Counted from the stretch's first letter, positions 13,901 through 23,600 are shown. The stretch: 64,000 nucleotides of DNA from Siphonodentalium dalli (GCA_032622095.1 CP136063.1:33048987-33112986); one strand, 5' to 3'. Made by a program: numbers and translations. The notes: generated by a model not told the origin, from the letters alone.

Positions 13901-14387
13901 TGCCCTGTCATCCCCGATTTAATGTATGCCCTGTTACCCTGATTTAATGTTTGTCCTGTAACCCTGATTTAATGTATGTCCTGTAACCATGATTTATTAT
14001 GTATGCCCTGTCATCCCCGATTTAATGAATGTTGTAACCCTGATTTATTATGAATGTCCTGTTACTCTGATTTAATGTATGCCCTGTCATCCCCGATTTA
14101 ATGTATGTCCTGTTACCCTGATTTAATGTATGCCCTGTAACCCTGATTTAATGTATGCCCTGTTGCCCTGATTTATTATGTATGTCCTGTCATCTCTGAT
14201 GTAATGTATGTCCTGTAACCCTGATTTATTATGTATGCCCTGTTACCCTGATTTAATGTATGTCCTGTAACCCTGATTTATTATGTATGCCCTGTCATCC
14301 CCGATTAAATGTATGTCCTGTAACCCTGATTTATTATGTATGCCCTGTCATCCCCGATTTAATTTGTGCCCTGTTACCCTGATTTAA

Positions 14388-14881
14388 AGGTGGTTTATCT
14401 CTTTGTAAACATGTTTTATATAGTCACCGGGGTATAAACTATTAGATCTGAATCGAAGACTTATGTCCAGAAATGCTTCTATCGATTAATAGTAATGTTA
14501 TTTCGAATATTTTCTAGTCTAAAAAGGTGTAGTTGTTTAGCTAACGAACAATAGTTTTATTCTACAATTTTGTCACAAATAAACGTTAATTATACTTATT
14601 ATCGCTTATAACTGTGGAACAAAACAATACAAACAATCAATCTGGGACATTTGACTTTCGGTGCGTAGCTATAGGAACAACCCAGTGTTCTATATCGCAA
14701 TATGGTATCATCCGAATGGTCTGTTCTAAAAATAGACACATAAACGGTCCCAATTAAATATTCGAAATAAAATCAATATTAATTGATAGAAGCTTTTCCG
14801 GACAGGGGTCTTCAGTTCATATTTATTATTTTATAACCACGCAGCTATTTAAAATTTGTTATTTAAAGAGATAATCCATCT
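14388..14881 (+). mobile_element. TTAA-flanked MITE (Kolobok/T2-like), full copy
   Basis: The element starts AGGTGGTTTATCTCTTTGTA and ends with the inverted form ...AGAGATAATCCATCT. TTAA stands on both sides (14384-14387 and 14882-14885). The flanks join perfectly as a satellite monomer (CCCTGAT-TTAA-TGCATGCCC), so this is an insertion into the satellite with a TTAA target duplication. The two halves are imperfect inverted repeats of each other over roughly 150 bp. TTAA target plus AGG-type ends fits the Kolobok superfamily; piggyBac also uses TTAA but normally has other ends. No transposase is present. Confidence 0.75.
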
Positions 14882-14885
14882 TTAA

Positions 14886-15042
14886 TGCATGCCCTGTAAC
14901 CCTGATTTAATATGTATGCCCTGTCACCCTTGATATAATGTATGACCTGTAACCCTGATTTAATGTATGCCCTGATTTAATGTATGCCCTGTAACCCTGA
15001 TTTAATGTATGCCCTGTAACCCTGATTTAATGTATGCCCTGT
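14886..15042. repeat. trailing satellite monomers beyond the MITE
   Basis: The satellite core resumes for about six monomers after the MITE and ends near 15042, which marks the true right border of the array. Confidence 0.85.
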
Positions 15043-15120
15043 CTAAATAAATGTGACATACAAGTCAGTATCGTGTACATGAAACAGATGGCATCCAGCA
15101 TTCGTTCTATATTATAAATT

Positions 15121-15480
15121 TATTATACATTGTTGCGTACATTATGTGTTTTCTTGTAGTCGTCCAGGTTGTGGTAAAAAGTCTTATTGGACGAGACACG
15201 CAGTGTCGAGTCCAATATGACTTTTGACCACAACCTGGACGAGCCCAAGACAAAATCATACTGTAAACAGCATTGTATAATGACATTTTTATTATGCATC
15301 GGTATGTTTATCCAAATTTTTGGAATAAAACGTTTGTGGTTATATTTGGTATTTGTCGGCACTTAATTATCTATAACAGCCTGCATTTTATCATCAGAAA
15401 GCATGATTTGGAAATACGGAAATGAAAAACAAAAACTCAATGCTTAATCCACCAGTGGTGTGCGCGCATCACAATTTGAC
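15121..15480. mobile_element. foldback repeat with 160-bp palindrome, copy 1
   Basis: 15122-15282 forms a long hairpin. The arm CCAGGTTGTGGT...CTTATTGGACGAG is mirrored by TCCAATATGACTTTTGACCA...CCTGG, with a short palindromic loop ACACGCAGTGT; outer arms end in ATTATAC and GTATAAT. About 200 bp of non-palindromic tail (to about 15480) is shared with the copy at 57017, so this is a dispersed family. No coding capacity is seen. Confidence 0.7.
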
Positions 15481-15746
15481 CGATTCAGTTCCATGAGTTC
15501 GCAAAAGTTAAATAGCTGGTGTTTCTCGATAGTACTGAACGTGGTGTCTTCTGTGGGGCCAGGCTTCAATGAGCAGTTGTGAAAGAGTACTAAGTCTGTT
15601 GAGATTGTGCTCATACTGTGTCGGCGGAAGCAGACGTCTATTTTTGACAGCGTATTTTCATCGACTAAAACTGTTATAAAGTGTTGTAATACACAGTGGA
15701 TCGTACTGGATTATAGGTTTCCTTTTCTGTGTGATATTCGTGCGAT

Positions 15747-16420
15747 TTGATGATGGCTACACAAAGACAAACACAACGTAAGTTGACAATATCTTTCTCA
15801 AAAGAAAAATTCGGCTATGTCGGCCATGAAACTGTAGTGAAGTCAATTGAAAGAGTAGTCCCACGTTCGGCAGTCAGAGCAGTGCAAATCACCGGTAAAG
15901 ACTGCTATATAACCGTACAAGACACTGAGACTATAAACCAACTAATTGATAATGGATTCTACATAAACAGAATTTGTGCGCCCCTGCGATGTTGAAAATC
16001 GGACAACACATATAACAATAAGAAATGCTCCAGTTGAAATGAAAGATCAGTTATAATTAGACGCCATTGCAAAATATGGGTCAATCATCGAGGGAAGTTT
16101 CCGAGGAGGATTTCTAAAGGGGAGGGACAATATTGAAAATGTATCACGTTATATGCAGCTCAAAGTGAATGATGATGTAGAAATTCCCAGTTTACTGACC
16201 GTTGATAACCTCATGATCAAAGGTCATCTGTCAACAACACCTGAATAGATATAACCAGTGCTCACGATGTTTTTCTGATTCACATACGTCACGCATGTGC
16301 TCCAATCCAACTGTGTTCAGGCACTGTCTGTTTTCTGGTCACGTGATCGCCCGGTGTCCCCAATTGAACGAGTACGGCAAATGAAGTAACGGTACTGGGT
16401 ACTACGACAGACGCAAGCCA
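15747..16420 (+). pseudogene. gag-like ORF1 of a non-LTR retrotransposon, broken
   Basis: An 82-codon frame opens at 15747 (ATGATGATGGCTACAC) and shifts frame near 15985. It continues as ENRTTHITIRNAPVEMKDQL, a stop, then LDAIAKYGSIIEGSF up to about 16245. A second shift leads to a perfect zinc knuckle CX2CX4HX4C (first Cys codon 16259, last 16298-16300). A second knuckle follows in which the first Cys codon has become TTC (Phe) at 16316 while the other Cys-His-Cys positions remain (16325-16357). The layout, an RNA-binding-like N-part followed by two CCHC knuckles, is typical of LINE ORF1 nucleic-acid-binding proteins. Two frameshifts and at least one stop show it is dead. The matching ORF2 is not next to it. 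Confidence 0.65.
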
Positions 16421-16635
16421 ACAACCAATTATCGACAAGAGGCCAACAAGAAAACCATAGTCAGAAATGATAACGCCACCAAGATCATATTATTAGCCAT
16501 AAATAGAAATTATAATAATATGATATAAACTAGCTTTCAAACCCCATGTGGGGGAATTTGGATACTTCCATATATAAAGTTTTCCCCGTTTCTCGTGTTA
16601 TATATTACATTCTTCAAGCTGTCTTTTTTATTACA

Positions 16636-17195
16636 CTAGCTGATGGGCCCGACTTCGTCCGGGCTGTTTCCCATCTGATTTCCGGCGAAAGGCGCAATTT
16701 GACCTTGAATTGACTATTTTGAAAGTCAAGGGCAGATCTTGGTCATGATTTGACCCGTCCAAAACACTCCCCGGAGAAAAGTACCCCTAGGTATCAAATT
16801 TCGTCGAAATCAGTCCGTTTTACCCGATTTGACTTTGAATTGACCATTTCGAAGGTCAAGGTAAGGTCGGGGTCACGATTTGACGCGTCCAAAACACCCC
16901 CTGACAAAAGTACCCCTAGGTATCAAATTTCGTCGAAATCAATCCGTCTTACCTGATTTGAACTTTGATTTGCCATATTGAAGGTCAAGGTCACGCCGGG
17001 GTCACAATTTGACCCGCCCAAAACACTCCCCGGATAAAAGTAGCAATATGTATAAATTTTGTCGAAATCCGTCCGTTTTACCAAATTTGACCTTGTCAAT
17101 TGTCAAGGTGAGGTCGGGGTCACGATTTGACCCGTCCAAAACACTCCCTGGACACAAGTACCTCTATGTGTGTCAAATTTCGTCGAAATCCATCT
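16636..17195 (-). mobile_element. Helitron-like non-autonomous element, 3' end with tandem repeats
   Basis: On the minus strand the element ends in a GC-rich hairpin (16645-16665), a short spacer and CTAG (16636-16639), followed by T in the flank: the classic Helitron 3' signature. Upstream lie about four diverged tandem units of roughly 115 bp, each with AAGGTCAAGGT, GGTCACGATTTGACCCG, CAAAACAC(T/C)CCC and ATTTCGTCGAAATC. Related sequence forms the unit at 34082-34710. No Rep/helicase gene is seen and the 5' end is missing or diverged. Confidence 0.6.
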
Positions 17196-17372
17196 TTGAT
17201 TGCCACACGATCGCATGCTTTCCAAAGGGTGTGGTAATATCAATAGCAGCACATGTGCTAATCTGTGTCGGACTATTTTATTCAGCGGGGTAAGACTACA
17301 GCTTTTAAAGCGACCCATTTTTTACTTTTACATCGACCTAATTACTAGCCTAGTAACCAGGCCAGAAAGGAC

Positions 17373-17558
17373 AGATCTTGGGATATGCATTGACTGAAGC
17401 GCGTGATGAAATTGCAAAGGAAAGTAATGGCGGCGATTCCAAATGTGAAAGCGAAGAAAACCCAACACATGACTCTGCTTTGGGGTATGTAATGACTGAG
17501 ACGCGTGTTGAAATTTCAAAGGAAAGTAATGTACGTGACTCTATCGGTACGATTTAGT
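17373..17558 (+). pseudogene. short coding-like fragment with a duplicated 30-residue unit
   Basis: The plus frame beginning LGYALTEARDEIAKESN is repeated 96 bp later as LGYVMTETRVEISKESN, then stops at TAG. The spacing is in frame and most differences are conservative, which argues for former coding sequence. No family is recognised and no clear splice sites bound it. Confidence 0.3.
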
Positions 17559-17559
17559 C

Positions 17560-18730
17560 AGTTACGACACTACCTAGTTACCCATAATGCAATCACCCAA
17601 TGGACAATAACATATTACACCTGTGGCAATTACATATAAAATTATATGTAAAATTTATTCGATCAACGTATTCGGAAACACACACGAATAGTACAACCAC
17701 CGGCCCCTGGAACAAATTGGTCATAATACTAAAAGTACATATTTATAAGACACAGGGGTCTGGGATTTTTGTTATTATATTATTTTTAGGGTCACATTCC
17801 CCATTTTAAAGAAATAATACCAAGCTTCGTGAAAATGGCTTCAAAATCACTATTTTTCAAAATACCAAATGTGTTGACAGGACTGCCCCTTCCTTAAATA
17901 TTATAATAGTCTTCAAAACTAACATCCATAAAATAGAATAAAGCAAAACAAGTTTAAAAATCTATTCCCAAATTTTAAACAAAATTAAATCTTTTTAAAA
18001 CATCTGCCGATCTGCATGCCCGTCCGTTTGATCGCCTATATAATTTATAGCAAAAGTTATAAACATTATTAGCGCCCTTAATCCCCGGGTTACTTGCCTG
18101 CTATGACCCCATGTTCATATTTTCAGAGGGGTTCAGTCGTTGTGTCGCCTTTTGCCTGACAGACACACGAACTCAATTTATTTTTATAATAGTAAAAGTT
18201 AATGCTAATATGTCACTCTACATTTGCACGCCTGACACCCCCGTCAACAACCCCGCCATCGCCATTGTACGCCTGTGGCATCGGCACAGAAACTGGCCAA
18301 CATCCCGCGACTGGATGTCGCCTTGATATAAATCAAGCATAGTTCCCAGTTTTACTATACGAGTAGGCTGCACTTTCAAGAATGGACAGTCCGTAGGTAA
18401 AATAAAGTCCACCCTGATTACGATACGGCAAACTAACTTCATTTGTATTATTCGATTAATACAAGTCGTTACTCTTTTCATCATTACTATCAATAAAACA
18501 CGAATTATGCATGCACGCAAGAAATAGGTCTGTTGTCTTGTGAAACGCATGGCCAAATAGCCCACATGTCTCTTTGAAAAGCCGACGAAATTTCTAACAG
18601 ATGTACACCTCGTTTGTGAATTTCGTCTGCTTTTCAAAGCCAAAGGCGAAGCAGTTAACCAAACTCCAGACAGAGGTATCTCATCGTTTCGGGGCGATAC
18701 TGTAGAGGGCGCTTAATGGAGTTTGGCAGT
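17560..18730. other. no gene recognised
   Basis: AT-rich sequence. The only structure noted is a short inverted repeat around 18577-18640 (GAAAAGC.GACGAAATT opposite AATTTCGTC.GCTTTTC). A 141-codon minus-strand frame at 18218-18643 has odd composition, no recognisable domain and overlaps this hairpin; I do not call it a gene. Confidence 0.5.
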
Positions 18731-18734
18731 TTAA

Positions 18735-19252
18735 GATGGATTATCTCTTTGTAAACATGTATTATATAGTTACTGGGGTATAAAATATTAGATTTGAATC
18801 GAAGACTCCTGTCCGGAAATGCTTCTATCGATTAATATTAATTTTATTTCGAATATTTTCTGGTCTAAAAATGTGTGTTTGTTCAGCTAACGAACAATAG
18901 TGGTTACTGTTAACCAAGACCAGAAATTTTATTGTACAATTCTGTCATAAATAAACGTCAATTATACTCATTATCGCTTATATCTGTGGAACAAAACAAT
19001 ACAAACAATCAACCTGGGACATTTGACTTTCGGTGCGTAGCCATAGGAACAGTTCAGTGCTCTATATCGCAATAGGTATAATTTGAATGGTCTGTTCTAA
19101 AAATAGTAACATAAACGGTCCCGATTTAATATTCGAAATAAAATCAATATTAATTGATAGAAGCTTTTCCGGACAGGGGTCTTCAGTTCATATCTATTAT
19201 TTTATACACACGCAACTATTTAAAATTTGTTATTTAAAGAGATAATCCATCT
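18735..19252 (+). mobile_element. TTAA-flanked MITE (Kolobok/T2-like), full copy
   Basis: Begins AGATGGATTATCTCTTTGTA and ends ...AGAGATAATCCATCT, with TTAA at 18731-18734 and 19253-19256. Same family as 14388-14881 and slightly longer because it keeps GGTTACTGTTAACCAAGACC in the middle. The long inverted halves are clear, for example TCTATCGATTAATATTAATT against AATATTAATTGATAGAAGC. It lies just upstream of the SGNH-like fragment. Confidence 0.75.
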
Positions 19253-19389
19253 TTAACGCATTCTGTGATAAACACAATCTATTAATAATCATCCTCATCC
19301 CGGCACTCTGAACCAACCAGCATATCGGTACGATTGAGCCAGGGTACAAAACATAATTTTCCCCACAGTGATACAGTGATACAGGCGAT

Positions 19390-19920
19390 ATGAAAAACTG
19401 TAAAACAACTTACACCACCTTGTGGCGTAATGAGCGACAATCGCAAGCCGGCGACGGTGAACACTCCGAGACGGACGCGGGAAAAGCGGATGAGGGGAAT
19501 GATAAGCACACAATTGAAACGGTTATTCTGGGAGCGAGTAACTGTCGCGGTCTAAATATTGGTGAACCAAATATAAAATTATTTCAAATCTCTGGTGCAT
19601 GTTTTGAAAACATAGGTGATTTGTTGAATATGGCAACGGCAGACAAAACAATTAATATAGGTACTATTAATTCAGTCATCGTTCATTTGGGAACAAATGA
19701 CATCGTCCACCACAAGGGGACATCTGGCGTTTCTATTGGCCTTATTCCTGACACCCTGAATGACATTACGGAGATTTTTCCGACAGCTGAGATTAGCTTA
19801 TGCAGTGTTCCGCCAAGGAGGGGCAGGAGCGCTAAGACACAAGATCACAATAGTGAAGCAATTCTTGTGAATCAATATATTTGGAGCATGTGTGCTGTAG
19901 TCCAAGTCGTCTCGTACTAA
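19390..19920 (+). pseudogene. SGNH/GDSL-hydrolase-like fragment, probably retroelement-derived
   Basis: This 176-codon frame has a polar N-terminus (1-40) and then SGNH-fold blocks: VILGASNCRG at residues 46-55 (block I, nucleophile Ser kept but GDS changed to GAS), SGACFENI at 68-75 (block II Gly), HLGTND at 99-104 (block III) and LCSVPPRRG at 137-145. The block with the catalytic Asp and His is absent because the frame ends in unrelated sequence at about residue 165. Such esterase-like domains occur in ORF1 proteins of some CR1-type LINEs and in many uncharacterised invertebrate genes; I cannot tell which this is. It sits between a full MITE and an inverted half MITE. Truncation and the lost Asp make activity unlikely. 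Confidence 0.5.
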
Positions 19921-20014
19921 AACCAGCTAAGATATTGGGATAGCTGGATGCTGGCATTTAGTCCGAGTTCGCGCCCGATGCATTCTTATGACACGAGTTA
20001 AGCGTTAATGACCA

Positions 20015-20230
20015 TGTGACAAAATTGTACAATACAATTTCTGGTCTCTGTTAACAGTAACCTCTCTTGTTCGTTAGCTAAACAACTACACCTTTTTAGA
20101 CTAGAAAATGTTCGAAATAAAATGAATATTAATCGATAGAAGCATTTCTGGACAGTAGTCTTCGATTCGGATCTAATATTTTATACCCCGGTAACTATAT
20201 AAAACATGTTTACAAAGAGATAGTTCACCT
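20015..20230 (-). mobile_element. half copy of the TTAA-type MITE
   Basis: On the minus strand it starts right after TTAA (20231-20234) as AGGTGAACTATCTCTTTGTA and proceeds through the left half of the family consensus up to GTACAATTTTGTCAC, where it stops. The right half is missing. This is the reciprocal of the halves caught in the satellite, which start at almost the same internal point (AACAATTTTGTCA). Confidence 0.7.
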
Positions 20231-20239
20231 TTAAAGAAA

Positions 20240-20930
20240 TTTTGTTCGAAAAGAAATTTTTTCACCCTTTTATTTCTTGACGTAGAAAAAAATGTTGTGC
20301 TTATTTTTCTAGCTATTCTCCCTAGAAAATTTCTCATTTCAAATTTTCTTTTTCCTGAATTGAAAAAATATTTTTGGCAACGTGCTGGATGTATGTGCTG
20401 TACAAGGGTTTGGGAATCTATCCCAGAAAAAAGTGTAAAGTACAAAGCTCTAAGTACATGGCACATAATTTGGCACATGTATACATATAGAGTGCACAGA
20501 AAATTAGACAAACTGGGGAGATAGAAATTTTATAAGATGAGGAATCACATTCTCCATTCTTATGGAACGCTCAGACATTATGTATGTTTAATTGAATTAA
20601 TTTATTCGACAATGTCATTGTATATATAGTTCGGCACTCTGATGATATATCAATAACAAAGAGGGATAAGTCTTTGACTAAACATCCAGGAGTCCAGGAA
20701 TCGCTGTTTTTGGATAATGAATACCACAAAACGAACTAATATATGTGGCAGTGGGTGAAAGTACTATACTTTTGAAAAAAGGGGCATTTTATTCACGAAT
20801 AACAATTACATGTAAAACGGGAGGAGTAGAGTAAATTCTGAATAAGGAATATATAAATGTCGTAGAATAAGGTACCCATAATTGGCCAACAAGTGGGGTC
20901 ATGTGCCCCCATGTCAGCCCGACTCAACCG
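20240..20930. other. no gene recognised
   Basis: AT-rich sequence without recognisable repeats or coding potential; short frames on both strands overlap and show no domain. Confidence 0.5.
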
Positions 20931-20934
20931 CCCC

Positions 20935-21145
20935 TGATATACATATATAATGAATACCTAGTTATGCTACTCCTAATACTTTTATGTTAATAAGAGTTTG
21001 CATCCATTCTGATATGCATATAGAATGAATTCCTAGTTATGCTACTCCTAATACTTTTATGTTAATAAGAGTTAACATCCAGTCTGATATACATATATAA
21101 TGAATGCATAGCTATGATACTCCTAATGTTTTTATGTTAATGTTG
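20935..21145 (+). repeat. tandem triplication of a retroelement-end-like unit
   Basis: Two and a half to three copies of a unit of roughly 75 bp: CTGATATACATATATAATGAA, TAGTTATGCTACTCCTAATA, CTTTTATGTTAATAAGAGTT, then (G/A)CATCCA. The end TTAATAAGAGTTT.(A/C)ATCCA recurs at 25707-25727, just before the candidate gene, as the apparent end of the mosaic. The copies may be repeated termini of the same element. Confidence 0.6.
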
Positions 21146-21385
21146 TAAAGTGGCGAATCGGGCGGAGTTAAAGTGGGGGGGGGTCTTCTCTTCTGGATTT
21201 CTGGAAGAGAAGTTGCTTCATCGTGGATCTTAGACGCCTTAGAATCCCACATATCGGTTTTAAGTGGGTTCATGATATGTCGCTGATCATTCGCATTTGG
21301 CATGGTCAATCGTACGTCAATTCCAGTTATTTCCTCATTGAGAGTTTCCTTATCCCCATTTTCATGATCCTATCTCGGAATCTAG
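21112..21385 (-). pseudogene. disordered coding segment, inverted copy of 25228-25460
   Basis: On the minus strand this reads as a polar, proline-rich chain with motifs LNEEITGIDVRLTMPNAND, HIMNPLKTDMWDS and a PPPTLTPPDSP-like tail, then a stop. The same motifs are encoded on the plus strand at about 25245-25370 (LNEEITGSDV, LTMPNANDQQHIMNPLNTDM) with an in-frame stop. Roughly nine of ten bases agree by eye. It is probably part of a retroelement polyprotein or a duplicated gene segment of unknown function. Confidence 0.45.
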
Positions 21386-21449
21386 GGACACACCTGCAGA
21401 GGATGTATTCAACCGGGGATTGGCCATGGCAAAAGATAATTTGTCTCCC

Positions 21450-21763
21450 CTTCAACCAATCCATCTGAATTGTTTCACCGGCAGTACGACAATGGTTGTT
21501 AATGGATTGAAGCGTTCCCCAGATGTGATTTTGGGTTCACTGCAAAAGTTGGAGACTTCACCAAGGCCCAAACAGATTCCCTACGGGCCGTGCCCGAGTA
21601 GAAACTACTACCCGAGAAAGATGCCCCATACCTGGCGACAAACCTGGGACTAAGATGGTGGGAGATGTCGCTGTACTGATGGCAGAAGCAAGAGGATCTA
21701 CAGTCGAACAGATCCTGAAGGTCACCGTCAAGAACGCCCGTGACCTGTACCGACTGTGAGGGC
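21450..21763 (+). pseudogene. TatD-family DNase-like C-terminal fragment, broken
   Basis: Translation gives NCFTGST near the start, then after a one-base deletion (about 21535) FTAKVGDFTKAQTDSLRAVP, a TAG stop, KLLPEKDAPYLATN, and, in another frame, VGDVAVLMAEARGSTVEQIL and VTVKNARDLYRL ending in TGA (21759-21761). These follow the order of the TatD nuclease C-terminal half: HCFTGS, the GFT segment, RAVP..LLLETDAPYLA with the metal-binding Asp, and the final helix with a ..NA..L..L ending. The His of HCFTGS is Asn here and the Glu-Thr before DAPYL is Glu-Lys. At least one frameshift, one stop and a further frame change make it a pseudogene. It resembles the TATDN2-like genes expanded in invertebrates; a retroelement connection is inferred only from its surroundings. 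Confidence 0.6.
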
Positions 21764-22298
21764 CATCTAAATTATACACAGAGAAGATTGAGGCAGAAGG
21801 ACTAGGTCCCATCATTCTGTCCCTCTCATGAGGAGTACCCCTTGTATACCTCAGGAAGGATCGACACGCCATCGCAAGGATGGATGAAAAACAAGGGTTG
21901 ATGGGAGTTCCCCTCCAATTATAGAGAGAGACAGCGTCATGAGGACCGAAGACCCCTGATTGTGGAATGAATAACAGATAGTCAAATACCCCGGTGGGGG
22001 ACATGACAGAACAGAGGAAAGACCCCTAATGTGAGAGAAATAAAATAACTCAAATGTCAGCATTATAATTGGAGTTAAAGGACTATCCTCCATTGAGGAA
22101 CATCCTGCAATAACGACATGCGCACAAGAACCGACTGTTGACATGGCTCAAATTATAAACAATCTAAATAACAACAGTAGTGATACAGGGCCACCCTCTA
22201 TCGAGGGACATCCACAAGTAATGACATGTGTCAGGGAACAGACTATATGTGATGTATCTCAAGAAATTGAAGAAAACATTATCAAACAACTGTATGCC

Positions 22299-22455
22299 CT
22301 CGTGTGAGGGAGATCGTGCCTTGACTGTATCCGAAGGTGAGCAAAGAAATGTTCATTTAATAAATAACCTCACCCCCTCGTGTGAGGGATACTATACATA
22401 GACAGTATCCAAAGGTGAGCAAGGAAATGTTCACTTAATAAACAACTTCACCCCT
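22299..22455 (+). repeat. tandem duplication with CCCTCGTGTGAGGG hairpin motif
   Basis: Two units of about 80 bp, each with CCCTCGTGTGAGGGA, (G/C)AGTATCC.AAGGTGAGCAA, GAAATGTTCA(T/C)TTAATAAA and CACCCC. A third diverged unit follows the LINE fragment at about 23190-23270 (ATTCGAGGGAGATAACATAA, GTGTCCGAAGACAAGGA), so the LINE pieces were inserted into this repeat series. Confidence 0.6.
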
Positions 22456-23190
22456 CCACAGAATTCTTAGGAATCCATATAAATGAAAACCTGACTTTCA
22501 GAAAACATGTGTCTTCTGTTTGTTATAAAATGGTGAATGTCATATACCACATCAATAAAGTTAAACACTTCTCTCCTGGTAGCGCACTTAAAACATTACA
22601 TTATGCTCTAATACAAAGCCATTTTGTCTACGGTGTTCAAATATGAGGACATGTCCCTGCGGTCAAAAACATTTTAATGGTTCAAAAACGCGCGATACGA
22701 GTTTTATGTATAAAGAAATATGGAAGCCACACAGAACCTCTTTTTAGAAAAGAAAGTATACTCAAAATCTACGACAAACAAAAAGACCAAGCGGCTGTTT
22801 TCATGCATGATTGGTATTATATGCGTTTAATAGAATAATTCACCAACATGTTTACCAAACGCGAAACCGGACCAGACACCCGCCAAAAGCACCCAATATT
22901 TAAAAAAAAACCAAGAACATCTTGGTCCCAACAACTACTATTCGAGTTATCTATACGTATACCCTCCATGTATACAAGTCATTTAAATGCAACCATTATG
23001 TGATACATAATTATATAGCCGTGCATTGTACAAGAAATCTTGACCGGCTATCTTAACATCTATTCATCTTAAGACGGTAAGACAGTCTAGCCTGACTTTG
23101 CCACCCCCTCGAATATACAATACAATATTTGTCAAATGTATTATGTACTAATGTGTGTATATTGAAATACAATATCCTATCCTATCATAT
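22450..23190 (+). pseudogene. LINE reverse-transcriptase C-terminal fragment with 3' tail
   Basis: The plus frame gives FLGIHINENLTFRKHVSSVC, HINKVKHFSPGSALKTLHYA, LIQSHFVYGVQI, a stop in place of Trp, then VQKRAIRVLCIKK and SHTEPLFRKESILKIYD. This is the usual order of the thumb and C-terminal part of CR1/jockey-like ORF2. After about 22840 come stop-rich 3' sequence and a short tail of TATCC-like repeats at about 23165-23190, as expected for a LINE 3' end. It is 5' truncated. Confidence 0.7.
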
Positions 23191-23269
23191 CCCACTCATT
23201 CGAGGGAGATAACATAATGACTGTGTCCGAAGACAAGGACCAAGAACATATACTTGTGCGAGAAAACTG

Positions 23270-23600
23270 TATACATGGAGGGCACACGTATAGATAACTC
23301 GCTTATTGGTTACTCGATGGTTTGTCTCTTTCTTGCCAGTTGGATGTTCCTTGAAAGTCGAGTATGAATGTGCTGAATGATGTTGTGAATTGCGATATAG
23401 GGGAAATCACTCGATTGACCGATTGTTGCAGCATAATTTTTAATGCCATCGGCATGTAAATGCCGTTTGAATGTGTTTCTGGATTTGTATGATGTAAATT
23501 CGTTATCTAAGTTGTTCCATATAGTTGGGTAAGAATGGAATGGTAGTTGTTGGGACCAAGATGATCTTGTTTTTTTTTAAATAGTGGGTGCTTTTGTCGG
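23270..23600 (-). pseudogene. second LINE 3' fragment of the same family, inverted
   Basis: The minus strand gives HPLFKKK, LGPNNYHSIL, IWNNLDNEFTSYKSRNTFKR and HLHADG, the typical end of a LINE ORF2 (WN.L......FK..L). The segments AACATCTTGGTCCCAACAAC and GAGTTATCTATACGT are shared with the plus-strand copy at about 22915-22975, so the two are head-to-head copies. It is cut at both ends. Confidence 0.65.

Larger units (their letters stand above)
3062..14385. repeat. 11-kb variable-length satellite / minisatellite array
   Basis: The array is built from one core, GATTTAATGTATGCCCT, used alone (17 bp) or followed by GTAACCCT / GTTACCCT / GTCATCCC (25 bp). TA-inserted forms such as TTTAATATGTATG or TTTATTATGTATG give 27-28 bp. 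All copies run in the same orientation. Three inserts of about 605 bp interrupt it. The stretch from about 3066 is repeated with the same succession of monomer variants from about 4588 and again from about 7618, which shows block duplication inside the array. Where 27-bp monomers dominate (9997-10194 and 13348-13732) the period is divisible by three and nine-residue repeats stay open by chance; I do not regard these as genes. Confidence 0.95.

Noticed and set aside
3062-14385. CRISPR array
   Set aside because: Monomers are contiguous with no unique spacers, copies are degenerate, and the surroundings are eukaryotic.
3062-14385. Interstitial telomeric repeat (CCCT-rich)
   Set aside because: The CCCTGTAACCCTGATTTAAT unit does not contain runs of CCCTAA; the likeness is superficial.
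18218-18643. 141-codon minus-strand protein
   Set aside because: No domain, odd mixture of basic and hydrophobic residues, overlaps a small hairpin and a plus-strand frame of equal quality.
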